A stretch of DNA of 64,000 bases from Vreelandella lionensis (GCF_002087295.1 NZ_MWVI01000074.1:62001-126000), one strand, 5' to 3'; numbered from the stretch's first letter, positions 1-11,665 are shown. Translations and numbers: made by a program. Notes: a model not told the origin generated them from the letters alone.

Positions 1-462
1 GCGCTTTCTGCTAACGCAGCCTATGCGCTTGAAGCGCCCGTAGGGAGCGCTGTACTCGAAGTGGTAGGCAATATTACAAACACCAATGTAGGTGATGAGG
101 CTCACTTCGATAAAGCGATGCTAGAAGCGCTCACGCAGCGCACCACGAAGACCAGCACGCCTTGGCATGATGGAGTCGTCAGTTTTGAAGGCCCGCTGGG
201 GAGGGCGATATTAGAAGCTGCAGGTGCTAAAGGAGATCAATTGAGTGTCGTGGCGCTGAATGACTACTCCTCCACAGTGCCGGTCAGTGATTTTTATGAT
301 CATGACGTCATCTTGGCCATGCGGGCAGATGGTCAGCAGCTGAGAATTCGTGATCACGGGCCGCTATTTATTATTTATCCCTTCGATGAAAACCCCTCGC
401 TCTTGAACGAAGAGATTCTTACCCGCTCCGTGTGGCAGGTTAAGCGGATTGAGGTCGAGTAG
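1..462 (+). CDS. Periplasmic molybdopterin-binding-fold protein, C-terminal part
   Basis: The frame is open from base 1, so the start lies outside the window and about 153 residues are visible. The first residues (ALSANAAYA, then LEAPVG) look like the end of an export signal, which suggests a periplasmic protein with only a few residues missing. The spacing of SFEGPLGRAIL, VVALNDYSSTVPVSDF and the C-terminal VKRIEVE resembles small periplasmic proteins of the oxidoreductase molybdopterin-binding fold that are often encoded just before a sensor kinase. No cysteine is present in the visible part, so the usual molybdenum ligand is absent and a sensory or ligand-binding role is as likely as catalysis. 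The sensor kinase gene begins 28 bases downstream. Confidence 0.6.
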   Translation, partial: ALSANAAYALEAPVGSAVLEVVGNITNTNVGDEAHFDKAMLEALTQRTTKTSTPWHDGVVSFEGPLGRAILEAAGAKGDQLSVVALNDYSSTVPVSDFYDHDVILAMRADGQQLRIRDHGPLFIIYPFDENPSLLNEEILTRSVWQVKRIEVE

Positions 463-489
463 CGGGCGCGCGCTTGCTAGGTAAAAGCT

Positions 490-2743
490 ATGTTGCCCAT
501 TTTGAGACACTACTTTTCGCGTCGTGTGAGGGTCGCCACTTTTTCAGCGATCCTCTTTTTTCTATCTGCCATTATTACGGGCGGAGTGATTTTCCAGCGG
601 CAGCACGCCATCGAAAATAGGCTGTTGGAAAACCTCGTATGGGCAGGGATCAATTCGATAGGGAGGTACGAGAGTTTCATCTGATGCTGGTGGATAGCCA
701 GCTGGGTCACATGAGCAGCGAGGATTTGCTGCTGCGTTTTGAAATACTGTTTAGCCGGAAGACACTGTTTCAGCAGGGGGAAATCAACCTGGCAGTGTCT
801 AAAATTGAGGGCGTGAATGCTCTGGTAGAACAAGCCGCCGCCGTAATCCATGACATCGACCACCTAATCGAGCCGCTTTGGGACGATGCCAGCGCCCTAA
901 ACAACGAGCTAATTCGTCAGGCAATGGACCACACGGTTCAACTGCAGCAAATTACCGGCACCATCTTGATAGAGACCAACGCGAGCGTGGCGCGACTTCT
1001 CACACTAGAGCGTGAAAAGATGACGCAGCTCTACGGGCTGGCATTAATCATACTGCTCTCGTTGATGTTATCGGGCGGTCTATTGGTTCGCGCCCTACTT
1101 ATCGAAGGGAAGGTCAGCATTCGTAAGGCCCATGCGGTAGAGGTAAAGAGCCGAGAGTTAAAAGAGACGGCTAAACGCGCTTAAATCGCTAGCCAAGCTA
1201 AATCCCAGTTTATGGCGGTGATGAGCCATGAAATTCGCACGCCGCCCAACGGGGTGGGGGTATGGCCGACCTACTGAGTGAAGAAGTACATACTCCTAAA
1301 GCCCACGCTTACCTATCGGCACTCAAACCCAGCGCTGAGAACCTGCGCGCCGTGATCAACGATATTCTGGATTACACCAAAATAGAGAGCGGACGGCTTG
1401 ATTTAGATGCTCGTACTTTTGATCTGCGTGAATGCATAGAAGCGCTCTGTACAGGCTATGTGCTGCAGGAGAAGAGCAAATCGGTCGTGTTTAACTACTC
1501 CATTGATCCTTCGTTGCCTCGGTTTGTGGTGGGCGACATCGCTCGCCTTCGCCAAGTCATGATGAATCTGATCAATAACGCGCTGAAATTCACTGAAGAG
1601 GGTTTTGTGAAGTTTCACGCCTCGCCAGGTGATGACCATCGACTGCTGTTCGAAGTGTACGACACGGGGTGCGGTATTGAAGCGGCAGATCAAGAGCGCC
1701 TTTTTTCAGCCTTTTCGCAGGTAGATACTTCGATGGCGCGTCGCCACGAAGGTACAGGGCTGGGGCTCGCCATTTGTAAGCGACTCGTGCATGCCATGGG
1801 CGGTGAGATTGGCGTGACCAGCCAAGTAGGGCTGGGGAGCCGTTTCTTGTTTTCGGGCGCCCTGCCGGAAGCAGAGGGTGTGGAGGTTTATCACCACACG
1901 GAACAGCAAGCGACACTGGTGAGTAACCATCACATCTTAATTGTGGAAGACAATCCGATTAACCAAACTGTGGCCAAAGTGATGTTGGAGCAATTAGGGC
2001 AGCGCGTCACGATTGCAGACAACGGGCGGTCTGCATTGGAGCTGCTTCAAGAGGAGTACTCGGCCATTGATCTTGTGTTAATGGATATGCAAATGCCGAT
2101 CCTAGATGGGCCTGAAACCACGTTGCGCTGGCGTGCCTTTGAAGCAGCGAATGCACTGACTAGGCTACCCATTGTGGCTATGACCGCGAATGTTATGCCA
2201 GAGCATCGCGAGCGCTGCTTCGAGAGCGGCATGGATGACATGATCAATAAGCCGTTCACGCGGGAAGAGCTGTATCAACTCATCAGTCGCTACGTTCCCA
2301 CCGCTGACGTGACGATGGAGAGTGTCGAGCAAAGCGGATGCTCCGTCAGCGAGCAGGAGAGTGCGCCAAGTGACTCACCAACAGAGAGGGACGTACTGGA
2401 CGTGCTTGATCGCAAAATTTGCGCAGAGCTTCAGGAGGCTTTTGACCCTGCTGCGCTTAATGCGTTGTTGAATGCGTTTCTCACCCGGTTAGAAGAGCGT
2501 CTTATCCGCTTACGGACTTGCTGGCTAGCGGGAGATAATGAATCGTTGCGCAAGGAAGCACACTCGCTTAAGGGGGCCGCCGCATCGCTAGGCTGTGCCG
2601 CTATTGCAAAGAATGCCGCGCTGTTGGAAAAAGGCGCATTTCACGAAGGTGGTGAGTGGATAGTAGGGGTATTGAATAGGCTCGAAGAGTTGCAAGTGAC
2701 CACTCAACAGGCACTGCTAGATCAAGGATTGTTAGAGGTTTAA
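490..2743 (+). pseudogene. Hybrid sensor histidine kinase with REC and Hpt domains, interrupted
   Basis: Read across its breaks this is one inner-membrane hybrid kinase. The N-terminus (from base 490) has a membrane segment (ATFSAILFFLSAIITGG), a periplasmic stretch and a second segment (LYGLALIILLSLMLSGG). Next come the dimerisation box SHEIRTP near base 1230, the ATPase domain (NALKFT, DTGCGI, GTGLGLAI), a receiver domain (LIVEDNP, acceptor Asp in LVLMDMQMP, Lys in INKPFT) and a C-terminal Hpt domain with AHSLKGAAASLG. Three disruptions are visible: a frame change near 645-655, an in-frame TAA at 1182-1184 just before the H-box, and a one-base loss in the G run near 1255-1261. The last restores NGVGGMADLL if one G is added. 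It faces a RocR-like regulator gene, as in Roc-type systems. Confidence 0.8.
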
Positions 2744-2751
2744 TGCTCACA

Positions 2752-2776
2752 TCAGCGCTACCTCGGGTAGCGCTGA
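2752..2776. terminator. Hairpin between convergent genes
   Basis: A perfect 11-bp inverted repeat (TCAGCGCTACC and its complement, 3-base loop) lies directly after the kinase stop and before the convergent regulator gene. There is no strong T run on either side, so its role as a two-way terminator is inferred from position. Confidence 0.6.
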
Positions 2777-2807
2777 GTCATCTGTCAAGTGGGTGCTGAC
2801 TATCTGG

Positions 2808-3968
2808 TTAGGCCCGTTTGGCCATGGTCATTTGATGTTGTAACCACTCATCAAACACAGCAGCTGATAGCGGGCGAGAGATGAAATAGCCTTGCCCAAT
2901 GGGGCAGTGCGCCTTAGCAAGAATGGCGTGCTGGTCTGCATTTTCAATTCCCTCCGCCACGACGCTCATCCCTAGTCGCGCACCGAGCTCTACAATCGAG
3001 AGCGTAATGGCTTGGGCACTAGGCTCGCTATCAATTAACGATACGAAGCTACGGTCAATTTTCAACTCATCAAACGGTAAACGATAGAGTTGGGTTAATG
3101 AGGAGTAGCCCGTCCCAAAGTCATCCAATGCCAGCTTACACCCGCGCTTGCGAAGCTCTTCCAGAATATGGCGTGCGTAGCCTAAGCATTCCACTCCCAC
3201 CGACTCCGTCAGCTCGAGCGTAACTTTGGTCATATCAATGGTGTGCTTGGCGCACAGTTCGTCGAACATCGACAACATATTTTCAGCTTTAACGAACTCG
3301 GCGGGCACATTAATGGCAATACTCAACGGTAACCCACGGGTGTGCCACGCGGACAATTGCGCTAAAGCCAGTTCTAAAATGCACCAAGTGAGAGGCACCA
3401 TTAGGCCACTTCGCTCGGCTAGCGGAATAAAATTATCGGGGTAGATGGTGCCGCGCGCTGGGTCTTCCCAGCGTACCAGCGCTTCCACGCCTAGCACCGT
3501 GCCGGTCATGAGTGAGACCTTGGGCTGAAACGCCAGGCAGATGTGCTGCTGTTTGATGGCCTGCGCCAGCTCGCCCACAGTGGGTGGTTTCGGTGACGAC
3601 TCAATTTGCTTAATAAAATCGCTAAGGCCCGTCATTAACCGAGCCTTAGGTAGGAACCCTAACATCTTCAGGCCCTTGGAAGTGCCTTTAGCAATAGCAT
3701 GGGCAGCCGTTTCGTTATTACAACTACTTAGCAGCAAAATAGGGGCGTTGATTTTTAGGTCATAAAGATAGTCGAGGATATCCAACCCCGTAAAATCGCC
3801 CAAGCCAAAATCAAGGACGATCAGATTAGTGTTGAGCAGGGCAGGTTTACGTGCCAGCTCTCCCAAACACCCGGCGGTGGCTACCTCGAACCCATGTCGA
3901 CTCAGCAGCATTTTGCCGAGCAGTTGGATATCCACGTCATCATCAATTACTAACGCACTAGGCGGCAT
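2808..3968 (-). CDS. REC-EAL response regulator, c-di-GMP phosphodiesterase, RocR-like
   Basis: This cytoplasmic protein of 386 residues should hydrolyse cyclic di-GMP under control of a phosphorelay. The N-terminal receiver domain has the acidic pair in LVIDDD, an acceptor Asp in LIVLDFGLGD and a Lys in FLPKA. The C-terminal EAL domain keeps the catalytic set: EALVRW, INVPAEF, LELTES, LALDDFGTGYSSL, ELKIDRSF, VAEGIE and GYFISRP. Size and domain order match RocR of Pseudomonas (REC-EAL, about 390 residues). The ATG at 3968 is preferred over one five codons upstream because AAAGGA sits at the right distance. It is intact and convergent with the hybrid kinase, its likely phosphodonor. Confidence 0.88.
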   Translation of the reverse strand: MPPSALVIDDDVDIQLLGKMLLSRHGFEVATAGCLGELARKPALLNTNLIVLDFGLGDFTGLDILDYLYDLKINAPILLLSSCNNETAAHAIAKGTSKGLKMLGFLPKARLMTGLSDFIKQIESSPKPPTVGELAQAIKQQHICLAFQPKVSLMTGTVLGVEALVRWEDPARGTIYPDNFIPLAERSGLMVPLTWCILELALAQLSAWHTRGLPLSIAINVPAEFVKAENMLSMFDELCAKHTIDMTKVTLELTESVGVECLGYARHILEELRKRGCKLALDDFGTGYSSLTQLYRLPFDELKIDRSFVSLIDSEPSAQAITLSIVELGARLGMSVVAEGIENADQHAILAKAHCPIGQGYFISRPLSAAVFDEWLQHQMTMAKRA

Positions 3969-4053
3969 GATGTGTCCTTTCATATGAGCGCGCGGTTGTT
4001 TTAAATAAGAGTTATGACGCGCGCACTAAACGCATGGCCGATGCTGGCAATGC

Positions 4054-4093
4054 AAAAGCGTCTTCGGGTGCCAGGGGAAGAGCCCGAAGACGC
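4054..4093 (-). terminator. Rho-independent terminator after chemoreceptor gene
   Basis: On the minus strand an 11-bp stem (GCGTCTTCGGG and complement) is followed by TTTT. It lies about 45 bases past the stop of the minus-strand chemoreceptor. Confidence 0.7.
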
Positions 4094-4136
4094 AGACAGT
4101 AGTAGGATTAAACGAGCGGCCTAGTCGGCAACATCA

Positions 4137-5821
4137 TTAAAATGACTCCCATTCAGGCGTCGGCTGACGTACTAAATTTCTAGGCAGTGTTGAGGCTAAA
4201 TGTAGTGTGCTTTTCTTCGTTTGATCAAGGAAAGCGTGACGGCCTGAATCAACGATGGGCTGGTGGTTACTCAGTTTAAAAGAGCCCACTAAGGCGCTGA
4301 GTCGATCGGCCTGTTCACGCAGCTCAGCGGCAGCGGCGCTAGACTCTTCCACCATCGAGGCGTTGTGCTGCGTCATGCTATCCAATTCGTTCACCGCATC
4401 ATTGACCTGACCGATGCCCACGCTTTGCTCTTTTGCCCCAGCACTAATCTCGGCGATCACATCGGCTACGCGCTCGATGCTTTGCATCATGCTGTGAAGC
4501 GTATTACTCGCTGCTTTTACTTGGGAAACCCCAGCGTGTGAGCGTTCAGCCGAGGTGCTGATTAGCCCAGAGATACTCTTCGATGCTTCACTGGTGCGGC
4601 TTGAGAATGCGGACCTCTTGTGCGACTACCGCAAAGCCTCGGCCATGCTCTCCTGCCCTGGCGGCCTCCACCGAAGCGTTCAATGCCAGGATATTGGTTT
4701 GGAAGGCAATGCTTTCGATCATGGTCACGATCTCACCAATTTGGCTAGATGACTCGCTAATACTGCCCATGGTTTTCTGAACGCTTTGCATGGTGTTGAG
4801 GCTTTTATGGGCGATGTCGCGGGTAGAAAGCGCTAGCTGGTTGGCTTGTTGGGCCGACTCTGAGGCATTGTTCACCACCGCCGCCATTTGCTCCCTAGAG
4901 GCAGACGTTTGTTGTAAGTTGGCTGCCGCCTGTTCAGTGCGCGAGGCGAGCTCCTGGCTACCCTTGGCAATTTCTGTTGACGCGTGTTGCAGGCTAACAG
5001 TGCTATGGCTAACCGATTGGAGCGTGTCGTCGATGCGGTTGATAAAGGCATTGAACTGTTGGGCAAGCTCGCCAATTTCATCCCGGCGTTGGCTTTGAAT
5101 GCGCGCGGTAAGGTCTCCTTCGCCCTCGGTGATGTCCTTGATGCGTGCCGTCACCTGACGAATCGCCCGTGACATGGTGATGGGGCCTGCCAAGGCAATG
5201 AAGATAGCCACTAGGAAAACAGCGACCGAGAACGTCCCTGTTATCCACTCCTGACGTTTTACTTTTGCAACCGTTGCCGTTTCGGTATTACTCGCGACGT
5301 CTACGACAGCTTCACCAGCCGTGTTCTAGAGTTCTCTTAGTGCATTAAAGGTCGTGAGCGATTCCTGCTTGTGTAATTTGTAATGCTGAGTTTAAATCAC
5401 CACGCTGGTGAGTATCGAAAACCGCGTTAGATGTGGTTTTCCATTGATTAAATAACGTGTCAAAAAGAGCAAGTTGTTCGAGTATGTGAGGCTGTTGTTG
5501 CATGATTTCTTTAAATCGATGCATACCGTCTAGCGCTTGTTGGGCATTCTCTTCGAACGTCGCTTTTAGCTCGACGGACTCTCTACTGTCGGGGCTCACA
5601 AGGACGTACTCCGCTTCGGCAATACGGGCTTGATGCAGGTCGCGGTCTGCGTTGCTCACGGCAGCAGGGGCTGGCCCGAACCGCTGGCTAAACTCCAACA
5701 TGCGGTGTTGAACGCTATTTACCAAGAGCAAGTCGACAATAAAAATAATCAATAACGCCAGCGCAACGCTAATAAAAGCGACAGAGTATTTAACGCTGAT
5801 GGAGTGTAGTCGGTTGTTCAT
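4137..5821 (-). pseudogene. Methyl-accepting chemotaxis protein, interrupted
   Basis: Joined across its breaks this is a Tar/Tsr-type chemoreceptor. It starts MNNRLHSISVKYS with a membrane segment (VAFISVALALLIIFIVDLLL), has a periplasmic four-helix-type region, a second segment ([17 protein letters not shown]), a HAMP domain and the methylation/signalling helices with [20 protein letters not shown]. The C-terminus ends PEWESF, a CheR/CheB-tethering type pentapeptide. The ATG at 5821 is chosen for GAGG eight bases upstream. Breaks: a frame change near 5370, an in-frame TAG at 5326-5328 (RELxNTAGEA), and a frame change near 4608-4615 after AQEVR. The remaining sequence is highly conserved, so decay must be recent or the breaks are sequence errors. 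Confidence 0.82.
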
Positions 5822-5992
5822 TTTCGTTGCCTCGAAAAATGAGCCATGGGATATGTTGTAAAGTAAACGAGGCAATGATGTCAGTCGATAGTGCGAGGGG
5901 AAATGTCACTTTGCCTTCACGTTGTAAGAGTCTCTGGCTAATGATGAATAATGAGACTTAACGTGCTTTTCGATAGCAGCTTAACTAACCAC

Positions 5993-7842
5993 TTATCGAT
6001 ACCCCTCCGCCTGCAAATGAAACAGCGATACATAGCGTCCGTTGGCGTCGAGCAGTGTGTCATGAGTGCCGTTGTTCGATGATGCGCCCTTGGTCGATGA
6101 CGATGATTTGGTCGGCGCTGCGGACGGTCGAGAAACGATGGGAGATCAGAATCGTCATCTTGTCGCGGCTGTGATCACGAAAGCGGGCAAAGACATTCGC
6201 CTCGGCGGCAGCATCCATCGCGGCGGTGGGCTCATCGAGCACTAAGATATCGGCATCTTTGCGCCTGTAAGCACGGGAGAGCGCCACTTTCTGCCACTGG
6301 CCGCCGGAGAGCTCCTGACCATTTTTAAACCAGCGGCCCTAGCTGGGTTTGGTAACCTTCGGGCATACGCTTGATAAAGCTATCGGCCAGCCCGTCTTTT
6401 GCCGCTTGCTGCCAGCGCTGCTGATCATCGAAGGCTGTGGTATCGCCCACCCCAAGGTTTTCACCCACGGTGAGCTGGTAGCGTTCAAAGTCCTGAAAGA
6501 TCACGCCCACTCGTGCCCTCAGCGCTTGGGTGTCCCACTCGTTGAGGTCGCTGCCGTCTAGCAAAATTCGACCTTGAGTGGGGCGGTAGAGCCGCGTTAA
6601 GAGCTTAATCGAGGTGGTTTTGCCTGAGCCGTTTTCACCCACCAGGGCTAAGCTGCTACCGGGCACAATGTGTAGCGAAATATCGTGCAGCCCCTCTTGC
6701 CCACCGGGGTAAGCAAAGCTCACGTGCTCAAAGCGCAGCCCGTCGTTAGGTACTGCGCCTTGGGTTAAATGGCCCGGGTCGGCTTCGGTGGGCTGTTCCA
6801 GGTATTCATATAAATTGGAGAGGTAGAGATTATCTTCATACATGCCGCTCACGTCTGTGAGGCTGGCAGATAGCGCGCCTTGCCCCTGTTTGAAGACCAT
6901 TAAATACATGGTCATTTGACCTAGCGTTAGAGCACCTGCCACGGTTTCCACCACGACCCAACCATAGGCCGCGTAAAAGGTGAGCGTACCCAGTAGCCCT
7001 AAAATAAATCCCCAGCTCTCCCGGCGTAGGGTCAAGCGGCGGTCTTCGGCAAACAGCTGTTGAAAAATAGCCCGGTAGCGCTGAAGAAAGCGCTGCTCTA
7101 AACCAAACAGTTTGACCTCTTTAATGCTGTCTTCTCGGGCCAAAACGGATTCCAGGTACATCTGCATGCGTGTTTGCGGCGAGCGCCAGCGAAATAGCCG
7201 GAAGGCATCGCCGGAAAATTTCGCTTCCGAAAGAAATACCGGCAGCGCACCGGCTACCAAAATCAGCAGTGCCCAGGGAGAAAACTGCACCAGTAGGAAG
7301 GAAAAACTGCCGAGGGAAATGGCGTTCTGCAGCAGCCCAAAGGTTTTATTGACCAGCGCCAGGGGGCGAGTTGAGGCTTCTCGTCTAGCACGGGTGAGCT
7401 GGTCATAAAGCTCTGAATCCTCGAATTGGCTCAGCGACAGCGTGCCCGCTTTGTCCAAAATCATCACGTTCACTTTCTGCCCGAGCAGCGCTCTTAACAG
7501 CGACTGCTGGGCCGAGAGGCCACGCTGGGCTAACGCCATCAGGGCAATGATGCCGCCTTCCAACGCCACTAACCCCAACACTGGAGTGAGCGTTGCCCAT
7601 AAGTCAGGGTTGCTCGCTGCCTCATAGCTTTCCATCGCCGCCAGCACGCCATCAACAATCAGTTGGCCCACATAAGCTGCTACGGCGGGCAGCACGCCAG
7701 CCACCAGCGTGCAAAGCGCCAAGCCCAGCATCATCCAGCGGGAGGTTTCCCATACCAGCGACAGCGCGCGACGGCTATAGCGAAACACGCTAAAGAAGCC
7801 GCTAAACGGAGAGGGGGAAGGTGAGGAAGGAGACGGCATCAT
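5993..7842 (-). pseudogene. ABC transporter, fused permease and ATPase, frameshifted
   Basis: A half-transporter of the exporter type: an N-terminal membrane domain with about six hydrophobic segments (for example LGLALCTLVAGVLPAVAAYVG), then an ATPase domain with Walker A GENGSGKTTS near residue 400, a Q-loop (VIFQDF), signature ELSGGQWQKVALSRA, Walker B ILVLDEPTAAMDA and H-loop LISHRFS. It would pump a substrate across the inner membrane; the substrate cannot be told. One extra base near 6340 (CTAGGGCCGC) breaks the frame before the signature. A second extra base near 6075 breaks it after GRIIEQ. Correcting both gives a normal end (GTHDTLLDANGRYVSLFHLQ and a stop at 5993). No partner gene lies beside it, so it probably acts as a homodimer. 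Confidence 0.8.
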
Positions 7843-7964
7843 GGCGTTAGCAACATCGAAAAGTAAGGAGCACCAGCATCAGTAGGCCGCCATGATGCGG
7901 TGCTTTGGCGTTGATAGCCAGCCTGCTGCCCCTGAGAGGGCAGCAGGTGATGGGGTGAAAAGCG

Positions 7965-9574
7965 CTACAGCGGCAGCACGGCCCCATCGGTGCGCGGTTC
8001 AGTACCGCCTTGCAGCACGCCGCTCTCAGAGTCGCGTAGAATAATTTGACCACGGCCAAAGCTAATCGAATCCGCCACCTTAACAATCTTGTGGCCGCGC
8101 CGAGCGAGGGCCAGCGCCAAGTGGTTGGGGAAATCCGCTTCCACTTCCACGGTTCTGCCGGTTGTCCACTTCCAACGAGGCATATCCAGCGCGGCCTGTG
8201 GGTTTAACTGATCCTCAATCATGGCGGTGACCACCTGCACTTGGCCCTGAGGCTGCATATAGCCGCCCATGACGCCAAATGGCCCAACGGCTTGATTTTC
8301 TTTGGTGATAAACCCGGGAATGATAGTGTGATAGGTGCGTTTTCCGGGTGCCAGAGCATTCGCATGCTCAGGGTCTAGCGAGAATGACCAGCCACGGTTT
8401 TGCAGGCTAATCCCGGTGCCGGGAACCACCCTGCCGGAACCAAAGCCTTTAAAGTTACTTTGGATAAACGACACCATATTGCCTTCGTCGTCAGCCGTGG
8501 CTAGGTAGACGGTGCCGCCTTGCAAAGGATTGCCGTGCGCCGGGTCAACGGCCTGATCGCCGATCAGCGCAGCGCGTGCGGTGAGGTAGGCATTATCCAG
8601 CATTTGCTCGGTGGTGGGGGCCATCGCGCTGCGTTCGGTGATGTGCTTGAAGCCATCCATATAGGCCAACTTCGTGGCTTCAATCCGTCGGTGTAGGGTT
8701 TCAACGGCATCGCCTTGGGCACGGGTCTAATCGTTCAAGCATGCCGAGTGCTTGCAGCACGATCATACCGCTGCCGTTCGGTGGAATTTCCCAAATATCA
8801 TGGCCTTGGTAGCGCACGCTAATCGGGTCGATCCACTCGGGCTGGTAAGCGGCCAAATCCTCTTTGCGGATGAGGCCACCATGCTCGCGGGAGAACGTAT
8901 CGATGGCCTCAGCCAGCTCTCCGCGATAAAACGCCTCGGCGTTTGTGGCGGCAATCGCGGCTAAGCTTTTCGCATGACCAGGGGAGGACCATAGCTCGCC
9001 TGGGCGCGGTGCCCGGCCTTTAGGGGCAAAGGTATCGAACCAGGGTTGGAAGGCAGCGTCGGGGTAGGGCGCGTAGTTATGGAAGGCCTCTTCCCACATT
9101 TGATGGATGATCGGCGTCACGGCAAAGCCCTCTTCTGCCAGCGCAATGGCAGGTGCTAGCAGATCCGCAAAGGGCAGTTTGCCAAAGCGCTCAGAGAGTG
9201 CCGCCCAGGCCGCAGGCGCGCCAGGCACGGTAACAGGCAGCATGCCGTGGTTAGGCATAGCGTCATGGCCAAGCGCTTTCAAAGCCTCAATCGTGGCCTG
9301 CCTGCGGAGCAGGGCCGCTGGCGTTGAGGCCATGTAGCTTTCCATCGACCCATACAATCGCGAAGGCATCGCTGCCAATGCCGTTAGACGTAGGCTCTAC
9401 CACAGTGAGCGCGGCGGCGGTGGCAATCGCCGCATCAATCGCATTGCCGCCCTGCTGCAAAATCGTGATACCTACCTGGGCGGCGAGCGGCTGAGAGGTG
9501 GCCACCATACCGCGTTTGCCGAAAGTGGCCATACGACGTGAGGCACTGGGGTAATAGAGAGCGTTGTTATGCAT
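7965..9574 (-). pseudogene. ggt: Gamma-glutamyltransferase family protein, frameshifted
   Basis: This Ntn-hydrolase moves or hydrolyses the gamma-glutamyl group of glutathione-like compounds. The nucleophile Thr is in the processing motif GGTVYLATADDEGN at the start of the small subunit, followed by the family stretches SGRVVPGTGISLQN and GVMGGYMQPQGQ. The large-subunit part starts MHNNALYYPSASRR and has GGNAIDAAIAT and PNGSGMIVLQALG. No signal peptide is seen, so it resembles the cytosolic YwrD-like branch. The ATG at 9574 has AAGGA upstream. Two frame changes, near 9360 and near 8690, split it into three pieces. It follows the tctCBA genes on the same strand 59 bases after tctA, which suggests joint transcription and a role in using an imported gamma-glutamyl compound. 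Confidence 0.82.
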
Positions 9575-9633
9575 GTAAAGTATCCTTTTTATCAATCATT
9601 GATCGCTAGTTGTTGGTCGCTGGCTTTAGGCGC

Positions 9634-11110
9634 TTAAGTTTGCGGTCTTGATAGAGGGAGAAAGCGGACGGATGCGACCGCCAGTGCTAAAAAGAGAGCA
9701 GAGAGAGGCCGTGTTAAAAAAGTCAGCCAGTTAGGGTCCAACTCCAGCGCTCTAAACAATTGCCGTTCCAAGTTGTTGCCCAGGACTACACCGAGGATGA
9801 GCGGTGTGAGAGGAACGCCAGCTTTCCAGAGCAAATAGCCAACTACTCCGAAAATAAACAGCACCCAGATATCAAAGAGATTGTTATTGAGTGCATAAGC
9901 ACCGATAGCGCAGAGGATCAGTACCACCGGTACTAAGATCTGCTGCGGGATTAACGAGATTTTGGCGAACCAGCGCACGAGCAGTAGATTACACAACACC
10001 ATGATCACAGCACCGATCAAGAGGCTTGCGTAGATCGCGCCCACCAGCACCGGGTTTTGTTCAAACATCATCGGACCTGGGGTGATGCCGTGGAGGATCA
10101 GCACGCCCATCATAATAGCCATGGGAAGATCGCCAGGTATGCCCAGCGCTAGAGTGGGCACGAATGCACCTCCAGCAACGGCGCTATTGGAGGCCTCAGA
10201 GGCAACAATCCCGCTAGGGGTGCCTGTGCCAAATGTTTCTGGATGACGTGAAAACTTTTTCGCCTGGTGTAGCTCACAAAGTTAGCCACGGTGCCGCCAG
10301 TTCCCGGTAGCGCACCGATCAGGCTACCAATAAAAGAAAAGCGAAAGGTGTTGAGTTTTTGACCTGCCATATCTTTCATAATTTGGCGGTAAGGAATCGA
10401 CACGTTGGTGTCCACGCCTTGCCGTTACCATCGCCGTCGCGCAGTTTTTCGATATTGCCGAGCAGTTGAGAGAACGCAAACACCCCAATCATCACGGGCA
10501 GCATCTCAAACCCCGAGCTGAGTGCGGGCAGATCAAAATCAAAGCGCAGATTACTGTTGCGGTCATACCCCACAGTGGTGATCAGTAAGCCCAGCGCGGC
10601 GGCTAATAGCCCTTTTAGGAGTGCTCCATTTGATAGGCCTGCCACCAGTGTTAGAGTAAAGATAATCAGCGCGGTAATTTCCCAGGGGCGGAAATTCAGA
10701 CTAAAGCTGGCTATTAACGGCCCAAAAAAGACCAGCACGTCCACGCTGATAATGGTGCCAAGAAAGGAGGACATGACACCGATCCCTAAGGCTCGGCCGG
10801 GCTCACCCTTTTGAGCCATGGGGTAGCCGTCATAGACAGTGGTAATGGAGGAGGGTGTTCCAGGTATTCCCAGCATAACACCCGATACAATACCGCCCGA
10901 GTACCCACCTACGAAGACACCCACCATCAGCGATACGCCGCTGACCGGGTCCATGGCAAAGGTGAACGGGAATACCACTAGGATAGCCATGGTCACGGTA
11001 AAGCCTGGAATACTCCCGCCTATAATACCGAATAGCACGCCGAGTATGATCAAGCCCATTACCGAGAAGCTTCCGACTTCGCTGAGCGCTTGAAGAAAGA
11101 AATTAGTCAT
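9634..11110 (-). pseudogene. tctA: Tripartite tricarboxylate transporter large permease TctA, frameshifted
   Basis: The large inner-membrane subunit of a TctCBA secondary carrier for carboxylates, about 490 residues and rich in hydrophobic segments. TctA signatures are clear: GIIGGSIPGFTVTMAI, VGGYSGGIVSGVMLGIPGTP, FIGSLIGALPGTGG and VPTLALGIPGDLPMAI. The frame is lost near 10410 (after EKLRDGDGNGKA, regained as DTNVSIPYRQIMKDM) and again at least once between about 10150 and 10270, before GAFVPTLALG. It lies 17 bases after tctB and shares strand with tctB, tctC and ggt. TTT permeases act with a periplasmic binding protein, here TctC. Confidence 0.87.
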
Positions 11111-11126
11111 TTGTTGGTCCTCAACA

Positions 11127-11597
11127 TTAGGGCAGCCATACGTTTAAGCCGTAACGGAAAATGACAAATACCAGCGGCACAAGTGTGAGGCTGATCCCTA
11201 GGTTGATTGCCCATTTACGCTTTGTATCTATGCCCAATAACAAGGCAAAAGACGCCACTAAAAAACTGATAGTGGCAACGATATAGCCCAGTAAGGGGAG
11301 AAGTGCTGCATACAGCCCAAACAGTACAAACAGCGCTACGACGATTTTACGTCGAGTAAACCAATCGCTGATCTCTGTACGCCATGACGCCACAGGAGTG
11401 ACGCGGGTAAACAGAGAGCGGACTAGCAGCAGTACTGATAAGAGACCGATCGTCACTAGCAAGATGCGTGGAAACAGTGCTGACCCATAGGGCTGCCAGC
11501 TAGTCGGTGGGCGAATAGACCCCGACTCCACCCACATGACAGCCACCATCAATAGCAGCGCCAGCGCCAGCGCGCGGTCTTTGGTAAGCGTTAGCAT
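11127..11597 (-). CDS. tctB: Tripartite tricarboxylate transporter small subunit TctB
   Basis: A small inner-membrane protein of 156 residues with four predicted hydrophobic segments (for example LALALLLMVAVMWVESG and IVVALFVLFGLYAALLPLLG), the usual TctB plan. It pairs with TctA to form the membrane part of the carrier. The ATG at 11597 is preferred to one five codons upstream because GGAGG lies eight bases before it. The gene is intact and sits between tctC and tctA. Confidence 0.85.
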   Translation of the reverse strand: MLTLTKDRALALALLLMVAVMWVESGSIRPPTSWQPYGSALFPRILLVTIGLLSVLLLVRSLFTRVTPVASWRTEISDWFTRRKIVVALFVLFGLYAALLPLLGYIVATISFLVASFALLLGIDTKRKWAINLGISLTLVPLVFVIFRYGLNVWLP

Positions 11598-11665
11598 TAG
11601 CGATGCCTCCATGAGCTCCCAGGTCGAAACCTGGGAGCATTAGCGAGTAATGACATGTAAAGCGC

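Noticed and set aside
9634..11110. Programmed frameshifting in tctA
   Set aside because: Several shifts are needed, TctA is not known to use recoding, and similar breaks occur in many unrelated genes here.
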